Origin: an uncultured Prevotellaceae bacterium
Lineage (GTDB): Bacteria > Bacteroidota > Bacteroidia > Bacteroidales > Bacteroidaceae
Assembly: GCA_900316505.1 (NCBI GenBank)
Contig: ONDH01000003.1
Coordinates: 31,819 to 95,818 of the forward strand
Length of the DNA stretch: 64,000 bases
Direction of reading: 5' to 3'
Shown: piece by piece, positions 9,535 to 17,607 of the stretch
Position numbering within the stretch: position 1 is the stretch's first letter
How the letters are laid out: the number at the start of each line of letters is the position of its first letter
Notes under the pieces: generated by a model
Databases searched by the model: none
The model's input: only the letters and a program-made list of their open reading frames with translations
What the model was told of the DNA's origin: nothing
Program-made: the position numbers and the translations under genes

Positions 9535-10450
9535 ATATACACCGGAGAAACAGGCGGAGTGGGACGCATTTATTGCCAAGAGCAAGAACGGGACCTTTCT
9601 TATGTACAGAGGATATATGGATTATCACTCTGACCGGTTTGCGGATTGCTCGTTGATGTTCTATCAGAAAGGGAAACTCTATGCAGTGTTGCCGGCAAAT
9701 CTCAATGGAGACACCCTTTTTTCACATCAGGGATTGACCTATGGTGGGGTGGTGATGGATGGGAAATGCACCGCAGCAGACATTCTGCATTTGATGGAGG
9801 AAATGAATGGCTGGTTGCAAGCCCTTGGTGTCAAAAAGGTTGTTTACAAGCCTGTTCCCCATATTTATAGTTCTATGCCTGCAGAAGAAGACCTGTATGC
9901 GATTTTCCGATGCGGAGGCAATTTGGTGGCACGTGGCATTTCCACCTGCATTGAGATACCTGCACATAGGAAATGGCGTCAAAATCGGCGCACGGCACTT
10001 CATAAATCAGAGACAGAAGGCATCACGGTGGCAGTATCTGATGATTTGGCATCTTTTTGGAGAATCCTCGACACGAATTTAGTTCATACGCACGGCATAC
10101 ATCCTGTGCATACATTGGACGAGATGAGTAAGCTTAAAGGTTCCTTCCCTCACAACATCGTCTTGTGGGGGGCAAAGAATGCTCAAGGTGAGATGGTTGC
10201 GGGCATATTGGTGTACTTGACCACTCACGTGATTCATTCACAATACATTGCTGCCACTCCAGAGGGAAAGGCATCAGGTGCTGTTGATGCCATCATGCAT
10301 GAGATGCTGAAACAAAACTATAGGTATTTCGATTTTGGCATTTCCACAGAAAAAGGAGGACAGTACCTCAACGAGAAATTGATTTTCCAAAAAGAAGGCT
10401 TTGGTGGTAGAGGCATCTGTTACGATACGTATGAATATACCTTATCTTGA
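9518..10450 (+). CDS. FemAB/GNAT-like acyltransferase
   Basis: A 310-residue protein with the features of FemAB-type (double GNAT fold) proteins: NGTFLMYRGYMDYHSDRF near the N-terminus, VKKVVYKPVPHIYSSMPAEEDLYAIF near 107-132, and the C-terminal GNAT-like GILVYLTTHVIHSQYIAATPEG with FDFGISTEKGGQYLNEKL. In polysaccharide loci such proteins accompany FdtA-like isomerases and DegT aminotransferases and may acylate the amino sugar; that role is inference here. Known FdtC-type acetyltransferases are left-handed beta-helix proteins, which this is not. It overlaps both neighbours by about 17-20 bases, indicating a tight operon. The ATG at 9518 is chosen over a TTG two codons before it. Confidence 0.75.
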   Translation: MFEICRYTPEKQAEWDAFIAKSKNGTFLMYRGYMDYHSDRFADCSLMFYQKGKLYAVLPANLNGDTLFSHQGLTYGGVVMDGKCTAADILHLMEEMNGWLQALGVKKVVYKPVPHIYSSMPAEEDLYAIFRCGGNLVARGISTCIEIPAHRKWRQNRRTALHKSETEGITVAVSDDLASFWRILDTNLVHTHGIHPVHTLDEMSKLKGSFPHNIVLWGAKNAQGEMVAGILVYLTTHVIHSQYIAATPEGKASGAVDAIMHEMLKQNYRYFDFGISTEKGGQYLNEKLIFQKEGFGGRGICYDTYEYTLS

Positions 10451-11603
10451 TTTGAAAGCGGTGACTGCTCTGCATGGTGAGGAGATTCAGAAAGCTGTTG
10501 CAGAGGTGGTAGGTGGCGGATGGTACCTGCAAGGGGCGGCTGTGCAGCAATTCGAACAGCATTATGCTGCCTACATCGGTACGCGGCACTGTGTGGGAGT
10601 GGCAAACGGACTTGATGCACTCACTCTCACTCTGAGGGCTTATAAGGAAATGGGGCGGATAGGAGATGGTGATGAAGTGCTCGTTCCCGCCAACACTTTC
10701 ATTGCCACCGTTTTGGCTATCACAGAGAATGGATTGACCCCCGTTTTCATAGATGTCGATGCAGATACCCTTGACCTCAACCTTGACCAATTGCAACAAT
10801 CCCTCACTTCCAAGACAAAAGCCTTGATGCTCGTTCACCTCTATGGTCGCTGCACCTACAACGAATCTATCCGTGCCTTTTGTCAAGCGAATGGTTTGTT
10901 GCTGATTGAAGACAATGCGCAGGCACATGGATGTGCCTATCTCTCCTCCTGCACCCCGCATGGTCAATTGTCATCCGTCAATTGTCATCCATCAACTCTT
11001 CCAAAGACCGGTTCTTTGGGCGATGTTGCTTGTCACAGCTTTTATCCAGGCAAGAACCTCGGTGCTTTGGGTGATGGAGGAGCGGTGACCACTGATGATG
11101 AAGAGTTGGCACAAATCATCCGTTCCATCGCCAACTATGGTTTTGAGAAAAAATATGTAGCTGCCTACAAGGGAAGAAACAGCCGTTTGGATGAAGTGCA
11201 GGCAGCTGTGCTCGATGTGAAACTCCGTTATTTGGATGAAGATAATGACCGAAGGCAAGCTATTGCACATGCCTATTATACCCATATTCAGCATGAGACG
11301 ATACACATGCCCCGCTTAATGAAGGCAGGCACAAATGTCTATCACATCTTTCCTGTCTTCACTCCTCATCGCGATGCCCTTCAGCGCTATCTGCAAGAAA
11401 AAGGCATTCACGCCCTCATTCATTACCCTGTTCCTCCCCATCGGCAAACTTGCTATAGGGAATACCACCATCTTACACTTCCCGTCACCGAGCGTCTTGC
11501 GCATGAAGAATTGAGCCTTCCTCTCCATCCCGCTTTGACCGACGTCGAAGTTTCCTACATCATCGAAACTCTCAACTCTTTTTCCCCCACTGTCAATAAT
11601 TAA
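10431..11603 (+). CDS. fdtB: DegT/DnrJ/EryC1/StrS aminotransferase (FdtB-like) with inserted segment
   Basis: A PLP-dependent sugar aminotransferase of 390 residues, probably converting the 3-keto sugar from the FdtA-like enzyme to a 3-amino sugar. Family blocks: YLDLKAVTALHGEEI at the start, GTRHCVGVANGLDAL near 48-62, LVPANTFIATVLAI near 83-96, EDNAQAHG near 159, and HSFYPGKNLGALGDGGAV near 199-216 with the PLP-binding lysine. Between AQAHG and GSLGD, where relatives have about 8 residues, this protein has some 25, rich in Ser, Cys, His and Pro. That insert is encoded by DNA matching the intergenic repeats of this genome. Start ATG at 10431 overlaps the previous gene by 20 bases. Confidence 0.87.
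   Translation: MNIPYLDLKAVTALHGEEIQKAVAEVVGGGWYLQGAAVQQFEQHYAAYIGTRHCVGVANGLDALTLTLRAYKEMGRIGDGDEVLVPANTFIATVLAITENGLTPVFIDVDADTLDLNLDQLQQSLTSKTKALMLVHLYGRCTYNESIRAFCQANGLLLIEDNAQAHGCAYLSSCTPHGQLSSVNCHPSTLPKTGSLGDVACHSFYPGKNLGALGDGGAVTTDDEELAQIIRSIANYGFEKKYVAAYKGRNSRLDEVQAAVLDVKLRYLDEDNDRRQAIAHAYYTHIQHETIHMPRLMKAGTNVYHIFPVFTPHRDALQRYLQEKGIHALIHYPVPPHRQTCYREYHHLTLPVTERLAHEELSLPLHPALTDVEVSYIIETLNSFSPTVNN
10955..10997 (+). repeat. Intergenic-type repeat inside an aminotransferase gene, in frame
   Basis: The bases CCCGCATGG are followed by two copies of GTCAATTGTCATCC and then ATCAACTC. The same CCCGCATGG next to GTCAATTGTCAA occurs in the noncoding repeat at 30231-30254. Here the stretch is in frame with the DegT aminotransferase gene and encodes the extra residues around position 175-190. 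Confidence 0.6.
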
Positions 11604-11621
11604 ATCTCAACAATATAAACT

Positions 11622-12602
11622 ATGGCTGAAATCAAAACAATCGGAATTGTCACTTCGGGCAATGATGCCCCTGGTATGAACAGCGCTATTCGTGCCGTCA
11701 CACGTGGCGCTATCTATAACGGGCTTAAAGTGAAAGCCGTTCTTCATGGATATAAAGGGCTCATCGAAGGCGACATCGTTGAGTTTGAAACCCAGAGCGT
11801 CAGCAATATCATTCAGTATGGTGGTACAATCCTCAAATCTTCCCCGTCAAAGGAGTTCAAGAATTCCGAAGGGAGAAAGAAAGCATACGAAAACTTGGTG
11901 AAGGAAGGCATTGACGCTTTGATTGTGATAGGTGGTGATGGCACCATTCAGGGTGCACGCATCTTTGCGCAGGAATTCAACTATCCTTGCATCGCCATCC
12001 CAGCCACTATCGACAATAACCTCTGTGGCACCGACACCACTATTGGCTATGACACAGCTCTCAATACCATCATGCAGACGGTTGATAAAATCCGCGACAC
12101 TGCCACCAGTCACGAATGTCTTTTCTTTGTCGAAGTGATGGGTGACGGTGCAGGTTTCCTTGCTCTCAACAGTGGTATTGCAGCAGGTGTGGAAGAAGCT
12201 ATCGTGCCCACTGTGGAAGTGGAAGATGAACAGCTTCGCCATTTCATTCAGCAGGGATTCCGCAAGACCAAAGGAAGTTCCATTGTGCTTGTGGCAGCCA
12301 ACGAACAGACAGGAGGAGCCATGCATTATGCCGAACTTGCCAAGAGCCAATACCCCAATCTTGATGTGCGTGTTTCCATTATTGGGCATGCTCAACGTGG
12401 AGGACACCCCACTGCTCACGACCGCATCATAGCCAGTCGCATGGGAGCAGCTTCCATTCAAGCCATCCTCAAAGGACTTCGCAATGTGATGGTCGGCATT
12501 GATAATGATGAAATCGTCTATGTTCCCTTCTCTCGTGCCATCAAGGAAAACCGTGCTATTGACCGCAATCTCCTTGACATTCTTCACAACATCTCCATTT
12601 GA
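11622..12602 (+). CDS. pfkA: PfkA-family 6-phosphofructokinase homologue with altered active site
   Basis: A 326-residue protein of the ATP-PFK fold, full length. VIGGDGT at 102-108, the catalytic Asp131 in TIDNN, EVMG at 171-174, and GHAQRGG at 255-261 place it in the family. Compared with E. coli PfkA, however, several ligand contacts differ: Gly11 is Asn14, Arg72 is Pro75, Asp129 is Asn133, Arg162 is Cys166, Arg171 is Asp175 and Glu222 is Ala226. The catalytic Asp127, Thr125, Asp103, Arg243, His249 and Arg252 equivalents remain. Activity on fructose 6-phosphate is therefore doubtful; a different substrate, a regulatory role or an enzymatically dead paralogue are possible. It is last in the plus-strand run and followed by a hairpin terminator. 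Confidence 0.85.
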   Translation: MAEIKTIGIVTSGNDAPGMNSAIRAVTRGAIYNGLKVKAVLHGYKGLIEGDIVEFETQSVSNIIQYGGTILKSSPSKEFKNSEGRKKAYENLVKEGIDALIVIGGDGTIQGARIFAQEFNYPCIAIPATIDNNLCGTDTTIGYDTALNTIMQTVDKIRDTATSHECLFFVEVMGDGAGFLALNSGIAAGVEEAIVPTVEVEDEQLRHFIQQGFRKTKGSSIVLVAANEQTGGAMHYAELAKSQYPNLDVRVSIIGHAQRGGHPTAHDRIIASRMGAASIQAILKGLRNVMVGIDNDEIVYVPFSRAIKENRAIDRNLLDILHNISI

Positions 12603-12631
12603 GAAGGAGACATCTTTTTTTACAGTTTCCG

Positions 12632-12664
12632 AATCCTCGTCTTTTATGAAGGCGGGGATTTTTA
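12632..12664 (+). terminator. Rho-independent terminator after pfkA homologue
   Basis: AATCCTCG at 12632-12639 pairs with CGGGGATT at 12653-12660 with one G-T pair, followed by a T-rich run. It lies 30 bases after the pfkA stop and 20 before the end of the convergent hydrolase gene. Confidence 0.65.
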
Positions 12665-12680
12665 TATCAAGAACAGTGAC

Positions 12681-13373
12681 CTATAGGGAACCAAGTAAAA
12701 AGCGTAATACCACCTCATTGAAAGTGTCAGGGTTCTTATTCGCTATAAAATGATTGCCTGGTATAATCGAAAGCATTGCCTCTGGAATGGATTTTGCGAT
12801 CAATCGGGTATGGCTGTCTTTAATCATGTCTTTTTCCCCGGCAATTACCAGTGTCGGATTTTGAATACAAGAGAGTTCTTCGGCTTTGACATTGGGATCA
12901 TTTACCATCAACCCCAGCATTTCTGCGTTTTTTCTGGCTGCAGGACTCTTTGTGGCAAATAGTTTCGCTATTCGATAGCCGATTTCGATGGGAATCTGCA
13001 CTTTTCTTTTTACACCAGAGGCATTGAGATTGGCACCATTGAGAATCAGTTTTTCCACTCGCTCTGGGTGCATCAAGGCAAAGACCATCGCAATGTTGCC
13101 ACCATCGGAGAAACCAAGGATGTGAGCCTTTTCTATCTGATGGAGGTTCATAAAATCCAAAAGGTCTTCTGCAAATTGGCGTATGGAGAAAGAGGCTTCA
13201 CCACGAGGTGTCTGCCCATGACCGCGTGTGTCAATGGCGATTACCCGGAAATGTTTTGCAAAGGGCTCCATTTGATGCACAAAGTAGCCACAATCCTCAC
13301 CGTTTCCGTGTAGCAGAATAAGAGGAAACCCAGTTCCTTTTTCAATATAATAATGATTAATGTCCATCATCAT
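12681..13373 (-). CDS. Alpha/beta hydrolase
   Basis: A 230-residue alpha/beta-fold hydrolase without signal peptide, so cytoplasmic. The oxyanion block LILLHGNGED is near residues 18-27, the nucleophile elbow GFSDGGN near 92-98 carries the presumed catalytic Ser, the acid is probably in GEKDMIKDSH near 183 and the histidine in PGNHF near 205. VIAIDTRGHGQTPRGE is typical of the family. The substrate cannot be predicted. The gene has three ATG codons in a row at its start; the outermost is used. It points towards the pfkA gene and is preceded by a 122-base gap with 23-base-spaced repeats. Confidence 0.88.
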   Translation of the reverse strand: MMMDINHYYIEKGTGFPLILLHGNGEDCGYFVHQMEPFAKHFRVIAIDTRGHGQTPRGEASFSIRQFAEDLLDFMNLHQIEKAHILGFSDGGNIAMVFALMHPERVEKLILNGANLNASGVKRKVQIPIEIGYRIAKLFATKSPAARKNAEMLGLMVNDPNVKAEELSCIQNPTLVIAGEKDMIKDSHTRLIAKSIPEAMLSIIPGNHFIANKNPDTFNEVVLRFLLGSL

Positions 13374-13392
13374 ATACCTTTAGGTGTCACAG

Positions 13393-13478
13393 GTCGGCAC
13401 TCATAACGAAATAATATGCGCTGTAAGAACGAAATATTATGCGCTGGGTGCGTGAAATGTGATGCGCACCGTGCCGAC
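13393..13478. repeat. Three 23-base-spaced repeats framed by an 8-base inverted repeat
   Basis: GAAATAATATGCGC at 13408, GAAATATTATGCGC at 13431 and GAAATGTGATGCGC at 13454 lie exactly 23 bases apart. The set is flanked by GTCGGCAC at 13393-13400 and its perfect complement GTGCCGAC at 13471-13478. It fills the gap upstream of the alpha/beta hydrolase gene. It may be a binding site array or a small repeat element. Confidence 0.7.
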
Positions 13479-13495
13479 GTAGGGGACGAGACGGT

Positions 13496-14713
13496 TTATC
13501 GCTGATAACAGAAATAGTGCTTACGGATTTTTTTAGTGGCAAGCGATGTGCTCAGCATGTCGCTTGCTTCCGTTAGGTCGCGTGTGGTGCCGTCGTTGAA
13601 GCGGATTTCGATTTGGTCATCGTCGAGGCTGTACATGTCTTTTCCTACTTCAATGTTGGAAATGAGATAGTTGGCATCGTCGAGGGAAATGTGGTAGCGT
13701 TGTGCCAGTTCCTCGAGCTTTTCTTGTTTGTGCTCGTCGGAGAAGGGCTCGTCGCTCATCTCCACCTTGAAGATGTTGCGGTTGATGAAATCTTTGGCGA
13801 GCAAGGAAAGGATGGGGTCGGGATGGTCACACCACACCTTCATGGCTGACCAAATGTCGTTGTCATCAAGGGTGAGATAATGCTTTAAGCAATCGGGGTT
13901 GCTGAAGAAGGTGTTGCGGTCAATCGTGTTGTAGAGGAAGAAGCGAAGGGCAGGGGAGGCAAAGAGTTCCATTCCTTGATGAGCCAGTTGCTTGGCACGT
14001 AGGAGGGCGTTAATCATCACGTGCTCGGCAGCTACGGAGGTCTTGTGCAGATACACCTGCCAGTACATGAGGCGGCGGCTGACGAGGTAGTTCTCGATGG
14101 AGTAGATGCCTTTCTTGTCCACCACCAGTTGGTCATCCACCATATCGAGCATGTCGATGATGCGTGAGGAACCGATGTTGGCTTCGTTCACCCCCGTGAA
14201 GAAGGCATCGCGCTTGAGGTAGTCAAGCCTGTCCATGTCGAGTTGTGAGGAGATGAGCTGGTGGAGGAAGCGTTTGGGGTATTCGTCCTTGAAAATCTTG
14301 ATGGCGAGAGAGAGTTGTCCGCGAAACTCGTCATTCATCTGTTCCATCACCATCAGCGAGATGTCCTCATGACTCACACCGCTGATGAGAGTGTGTTCCA
14401 ATACATGACTGAACGGCCCGTGCCCGATGTCGTGCAAGAGGATGGCTGCCTGCACCGCTTCTGCCTCGCTGTCGAAGATGAAGTGTCCTTTCTGTTGCAG
14501 GGAAAAGATAGCCTTTCCCATCAGGTGGAAAGCACCCAACGAATGCTGAAAACGGGTGTGTTGTGCCCCTGGATAAACGATGTTGGCACCTCCCAGTTGC
14601 TTGATGCGGCTGAGACGGTAGAAGGCGGGATGGCGCACGATGTCGAGCAGCAAGCCGCGAGGTACGCGGATGAAGCCGAACACGGGGTCGTTGATGATTT
14701 TAGCGGACTGCAC
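13496..14713 (-). CDS. HD domain phosphohydrolase
   Basis: A 405-residue protein with a metal-dependent HD domain: QHTRFQHSLGAFHLM at about 51-65 and AAILLHDIGHGPFSHVLEHT at about 89-108 give the H...HD residues. Such proteins resemble dGTPases and SAMHD1-type nucleotide hydrolases, but the substrate here cannot be read. SQLDMDRLDYLKRDAFFTGV near 157-176 is also typical of this HD group in Bacteroidetes. No transmembrane segment or signal peptide is seen. It lies downstream of pyrF on the same strand, separated by a 309-base repeat-containing gap, and may be transcribed separately. Confidence 0.9.
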   Translation of the reverse strand: MQSAKIINDPVFGFIRVPRGLLLDIVRHPAFYRLSRIKQLGGANIVYPGAQHTRFQHSLGAFHLMGKAIFSLQQKGHFIFDSEAEAVQAAILLHDIGHGPFSHVLEHTLISGVSHEDISLMVMEQMNDEFRGQLSLAIKIFKDEYPKRFLHQLISSQLDMDRLDYLKRDAFFTGVNEANIGSSRIIDMLDMVDDQLVVDKKGIYSIENYLVSRRLMYWQVYLHKTSVAAEHVMINALLRAKQLAHQGMELFASPALRFFLYNTIDRNTFFSNPDCLKHYLTLDDNDIWSAMKVWCDHPDPILSLLAKDFINRNIFKVEMSDEPFSDEHKQEKLEELAQRYHISLDDANYLISNIEVGKDMYSLDDDQIEIRFNDGTTRDLTEASDMLSTSLATKKIRKHYFCYQR

Positions 14714-15022
14714 GATGAGAATTAGGAATTAGGAGTTAGGAAAGATGCGGCTGAGCGAGTACAGAGGTCAAACTGTTTGAACTATGCCGAGCGTGAGCAT
14801 CTTCGGCGAAGCCAATTAGGAGTTGCCATGCGGGATGCAAGCATCGCATTAGCTCAACTGTCAAATGTGGCTGAGGTTTTATTGCGGCAAGCCGCCGAAA
14901 GAATAATAGGTAAAAACAAGTAAAAATAGATAAAAATATTATTCTTTATTTTTTATGTCTTTTTTTATATTTTTCTTTCGGTGCCAACGGCGCAATTAAC
15001 TTTTGATGTTTATGTTTCACTG
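14714..15022. other. Repeat-rich intergenic region between pyrF and the HD hydrolase gene
   Basis: No gene is seen. From left to right it holds AATTAGGAATTAGGAGTTAGG-type repeat at 14721-14741, an element of about 60 bases (14752-14812) containing GCCGAGCGTGAGCATCTTCG, the 43-base composite repeat at 14822-14864, and an AT-rich tail towards the pyrF stop. Confidence 0.6.
14822..14864 (+). repeat. Composite intergenic repeat, copy 1
   Basis: The segment runs from GTTGCCATGCGGGATG through AAGCATCGCATTAGC to TCAACTGTCAA. Near-identical copies are at 18787-18828 and, reversed, at 30199-30241. All three are outside genes. Confidence 0.7.
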
Positions 15023-15838
15023 TCAACTTAAAAGCTTTGCCATTTGCTCTGCCACCTTTTTCGCTTCTTCGCCTGCCACCTCGGCAAACTTTTCGGTTTT
15101 GTCGGCATAGATGATGGCGCGTGAGGAGTTGACGATGAGACCGCAATCCTTGGTCATGCCATACTTGCACACCTCTTCGAGGCTTCCACCTTGTGCGCCG
15201 ATGCCGGGAACGAGCAGGAAGTGGTCGGGAGCAATCTTGCGGACGTCCTCAAACATCTTGCCTTGTGTGGCACCTACGACGTACATCATGTTGTCGGCAT
15301 TTCCCCATTCCTGACTCTTCTTCAGCACTTTCTCAAACAGGCGTTCGCCGTTCTGGTCGGTGGTGAGTTGGAAGTCGTGGCTACCCTTGTTGGAGGTGAG
15401 TGCCAAGAGAATCACCCATTTGCCTGGGTACTGGAGGAATGGTGTCACGCTGTCCTCGCCCATGTAGGGAGCCACCGTGAGGGCATCGAGGTTGATTTCC
15501 TCGAAGAAGGTGCGGGCATACATCGCGCTGGTGTTGCCGATGTCGCCACGTTTGGCATCCGCGATGATGAAGTGCTGGGGATAGTTCTCGTTGAGGTACG
15601 TGATGGTCTTCTCGAACGAAATCCAGCCCTTCACGCCCATGCTCTCGTAGAAAGCGAGGTTGGGCTTGTATGCCACGCAATAGGGTGCTGTGGCGTCGAT
15701 GATGGCCTTGTTGAAGGCAAAGATGGGGTCTTCCTCCTTCAGCAGGTGCTCAGGAATCTTCTTGATGTCGGTGTCGAGACCTACACACAGGAAGGTCTTC
15801 TTCGTGAAAATCTGGTTGATGAGTTCTTTGCGTGTCAT
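15023..15838 (-). CDS. pyrF: Orotidine 5'-phosphate decarboxylase
   Basis: PyrF decarboxylates OMP to UMP, the last step of de novo pyrimidine synthesis. The 271-residue length matches the long (type 2) PyrF of Bacteroidetes. The active-site block [15 protein letters not shown] is at about 94-108; [14 protein letters not shown] near 16-29 and [11 protein letters not shown] near 54-64 are also conserved. [10 protein letters not shown] near 212 is the phosphate-binding loop. It lies 17 bases downstream of the DUF4153 gene and follows prfA in the same direction. I recall purM-prfA-pyrF as a common cluster in Bacteroidales; purM here is 11.5 kb away. Confidence 0.95.
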   Translation of the reverse strand: MTRKELINQIFTKKTFLCVGLDTDIKKIPEHLLKEEDPIFAFNKAIIDATAPYCVAYKPNLAFYESMGVKGWISFEKTITYLNENYPQHFIIADAKRGDIGNTSAMYARTFFEEINLDALTVAPYMGEDSVTPFLQYPGKWVILLALTSNKGSHDFQLTTDQNGERLFEKVLKKSQEWGNADNMMYVVGATQGKMFEDVRKIAPDHFLLVPGIGAQGGSLEEVCKYGMTKDCGLIVNSSRAIIYADKTEKFAEVAGEEAKKVAEQMAKLLS

Positions 15839-15855
15839 ATTGTTGTATGTTTTAG

Positions 15856-17598
15856 TTATTTCTTTTGTAGGACAAACCCCGTGACGTCAACCATGATGCT
15901 CTCGACCTTGTTCGTGCGAGAGTCGTTCAATGGGCTGATGCTGAAATGGGTCACCATGTATATATTGTGATTCGATGCACAAGGCAATGGGAAAGGCGCT
16001 GGCATAGAGTGTTTGTGAGCACGGAGTGTGTCGAGATTGACGAAGACGGTGTCAAGGGCTTCGCCTCTGAATTCAGCGACTAACTGAACGATGTTCTGGT
16101 TGGGAGGAACTGTGACAGTCGGCGTGTAAACCCTGAATATCTTTTCGTATCCCTCTGATATGTCGATGGCAAAGTCCTCACAGCCGTTGCCGATATAGTA
16201 ATTTTCTAAGATTGTTGATTGAGACGGTGTGTCGCTGAGGAAGTCGTAGTAGAAGTAAACCTCTGTGGTGTCCTTCACGTAGGCATCCGTGTAGTGGCTT
16301 CCGAAATATTCCCTCATGTATCTCATCTTGTCGTTCAGCTCGACAGCCTCCTCCTTGGTCAGGATGTGGAGGAGATGCTTGTATTGCCGTTCGTTGAGCG
16401 GGAACTTCCTTACTCTTATCATGTCTGTGCTATACAGCATCTTCCTGATCTTGCTGTCCATGCAGTTGCGCGTGATGCTGAAATAGTTGATAGGGAAAGC
16501 CGATGTGAGCAGGAAGATGAGGGCGAAGGAAATGGTGATCCAGTTGATGCGTCGTGCCTTGGTCTGGAAGAGCGTGATGCAGACGAAGTAGAACCACAGG
16601 TTGAGGGTGATGAGGTAGAGGCGGCTGATGGTGACGCCGTAGTCGCTGAAACGGCGGATGATGCCGACCGTCATGAGCAGCAGCAGTGGCAGTATTGCCA
16701 CAGGCAGATAGCGGGCGATGAAGTTGTCCGTGTTCTTGTTCTGCAACTTGCGGACAGGATAAAGTCCAAACTCAATGAGGATGAGTCCCGCCATTGACAC
16801 CACGACCAACATCGACACCTTGCCGTTGGGCAGTTCCCAACGAATGAGAATGAGGGTGGCATAGATGTATAGGACGATGATGTACAGCCCCTCTAACCCC
16901 AGGAACAGATAGCGTATGACGGCATTGAGGAAGTTGGAATCGAGGGGTTTCCTGTCGAACTTCTGCTCTCCCTGAGGAATGCGTCCGAGGAAAAGGAGCG
17001 TAGGCAGAAGCATGCCTATCAGCGTCTCTGCAATGAGCATCCATTTATACCCAAGGTCGATGTTGAAAAGGAAGTTGAAGGATGTGAGCAGCAACACGAA
17101 GCCGCCAGACAGCACGTTGCCAATGAAATAGCAAATGATGGAGTTGAGGATAAGCCTCTTGGTGAAGTTCCACGAAGCGATGTTGTCTCTCTCCTTGAAG
17201 AACGAGAGGAAGAACAGCGAAAGCCATAGGGAGAGAATGGTGGCAGCGTGCGCCACGTAGAGTTCCCAGTTGGTTTGTCTCTCATCGCCTGTGGTGTGGT
17301 AAATATAGAAGGCATCAGCCAGCAACAGGAGGTGTGCCACGATGTTGACAATCAGCACCGTCCGTTGTTTCCGCCCGTCCTCTGCCCACAGACGCAAAGT
17401 GAGCGACAGCAGATACCCCACCGACAAATAGTAGACGATCGTGCCATTTGCTTGTCCGCTGAGCGTCTTCTCCTCATCAATAATAAGGAAGATGAGGAAT
17501 AGCGTCAAAGCCGTGATGAAAGCAACGGCAACGGGAAAACGCTTGATGCAATTCTGCAAAGCATTGATGATGGCTTCTGGGGCACTGGATAGCTTCAT
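15856..17598 (-). CDS. DUF4153 family membrane protein
   Basis: A 580-residue protein with about ten hydrophobic segments in the first 370 residues (for example [14 protein letters not shown] near 27-40, [18 protein letters not shown] and [15 protein letters not shown]), consistent with an inner-membrane protein, and a soluble C-terminal part of about 200 residues. The pattern fits the DUF4153 family of Bacteroidetes. The function is unknown. It sits between prfA (9 bases upstream) and pyrF (17 bases downstream) on the minus strand, so it is probably in their operon. Confidence 0.8.
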   Translation of the reverse strand: MKLSSAPEAIINALQNCIKRFPVAVAFITALTLFLIFLIIDEEKTLSGQANGTIVYYLSVGYLLSLTLRLWAEDGRKQRTVLIVNIVAHLLLLADAFYIYHTTGDERQTNWELYVAHAATILSLWLSLFFLSFFKERDNIASWNFTKRLILNSIICYFIGNVLSGGFVLLLTSFNFLFNIDLGYKWMLIAETLIGMLLPTLLFLGRIPQGEQKFDRKPLDSNFLNAVIRYLFLGLEGLYIIVLYIYATLILIRWELPNGKVSMLVVVSMAGLILIEFGLYPVRKLQNKNTDNFIARYLPVAILPLLLLMTVGIIRRFSDYGVTISRLYLITLNLWFYFVCITLFQTKARRINWITISFALIFLLTSAFPINYFSITRNCMDSKIRKMLYSTDMIRVRKFPLNERQYKHLLHILTKEEAVELNDKMRYMREYFGSHYTDAYVKDTTEVYFYYDFLSDTPSQSTILENYYIGNGCEDFAIDISEGYEKIFRVYTPTVTVPPNQNIVQLVAEFRGEALDTVFVNLDTLRAHKHSMPAPFPLPCASNHNIYMVTHFSISPLNDSRTNKVESIMVDVTGFVLQKK

Positions 17599-17607
17599 GA
17601 TAGTTGC

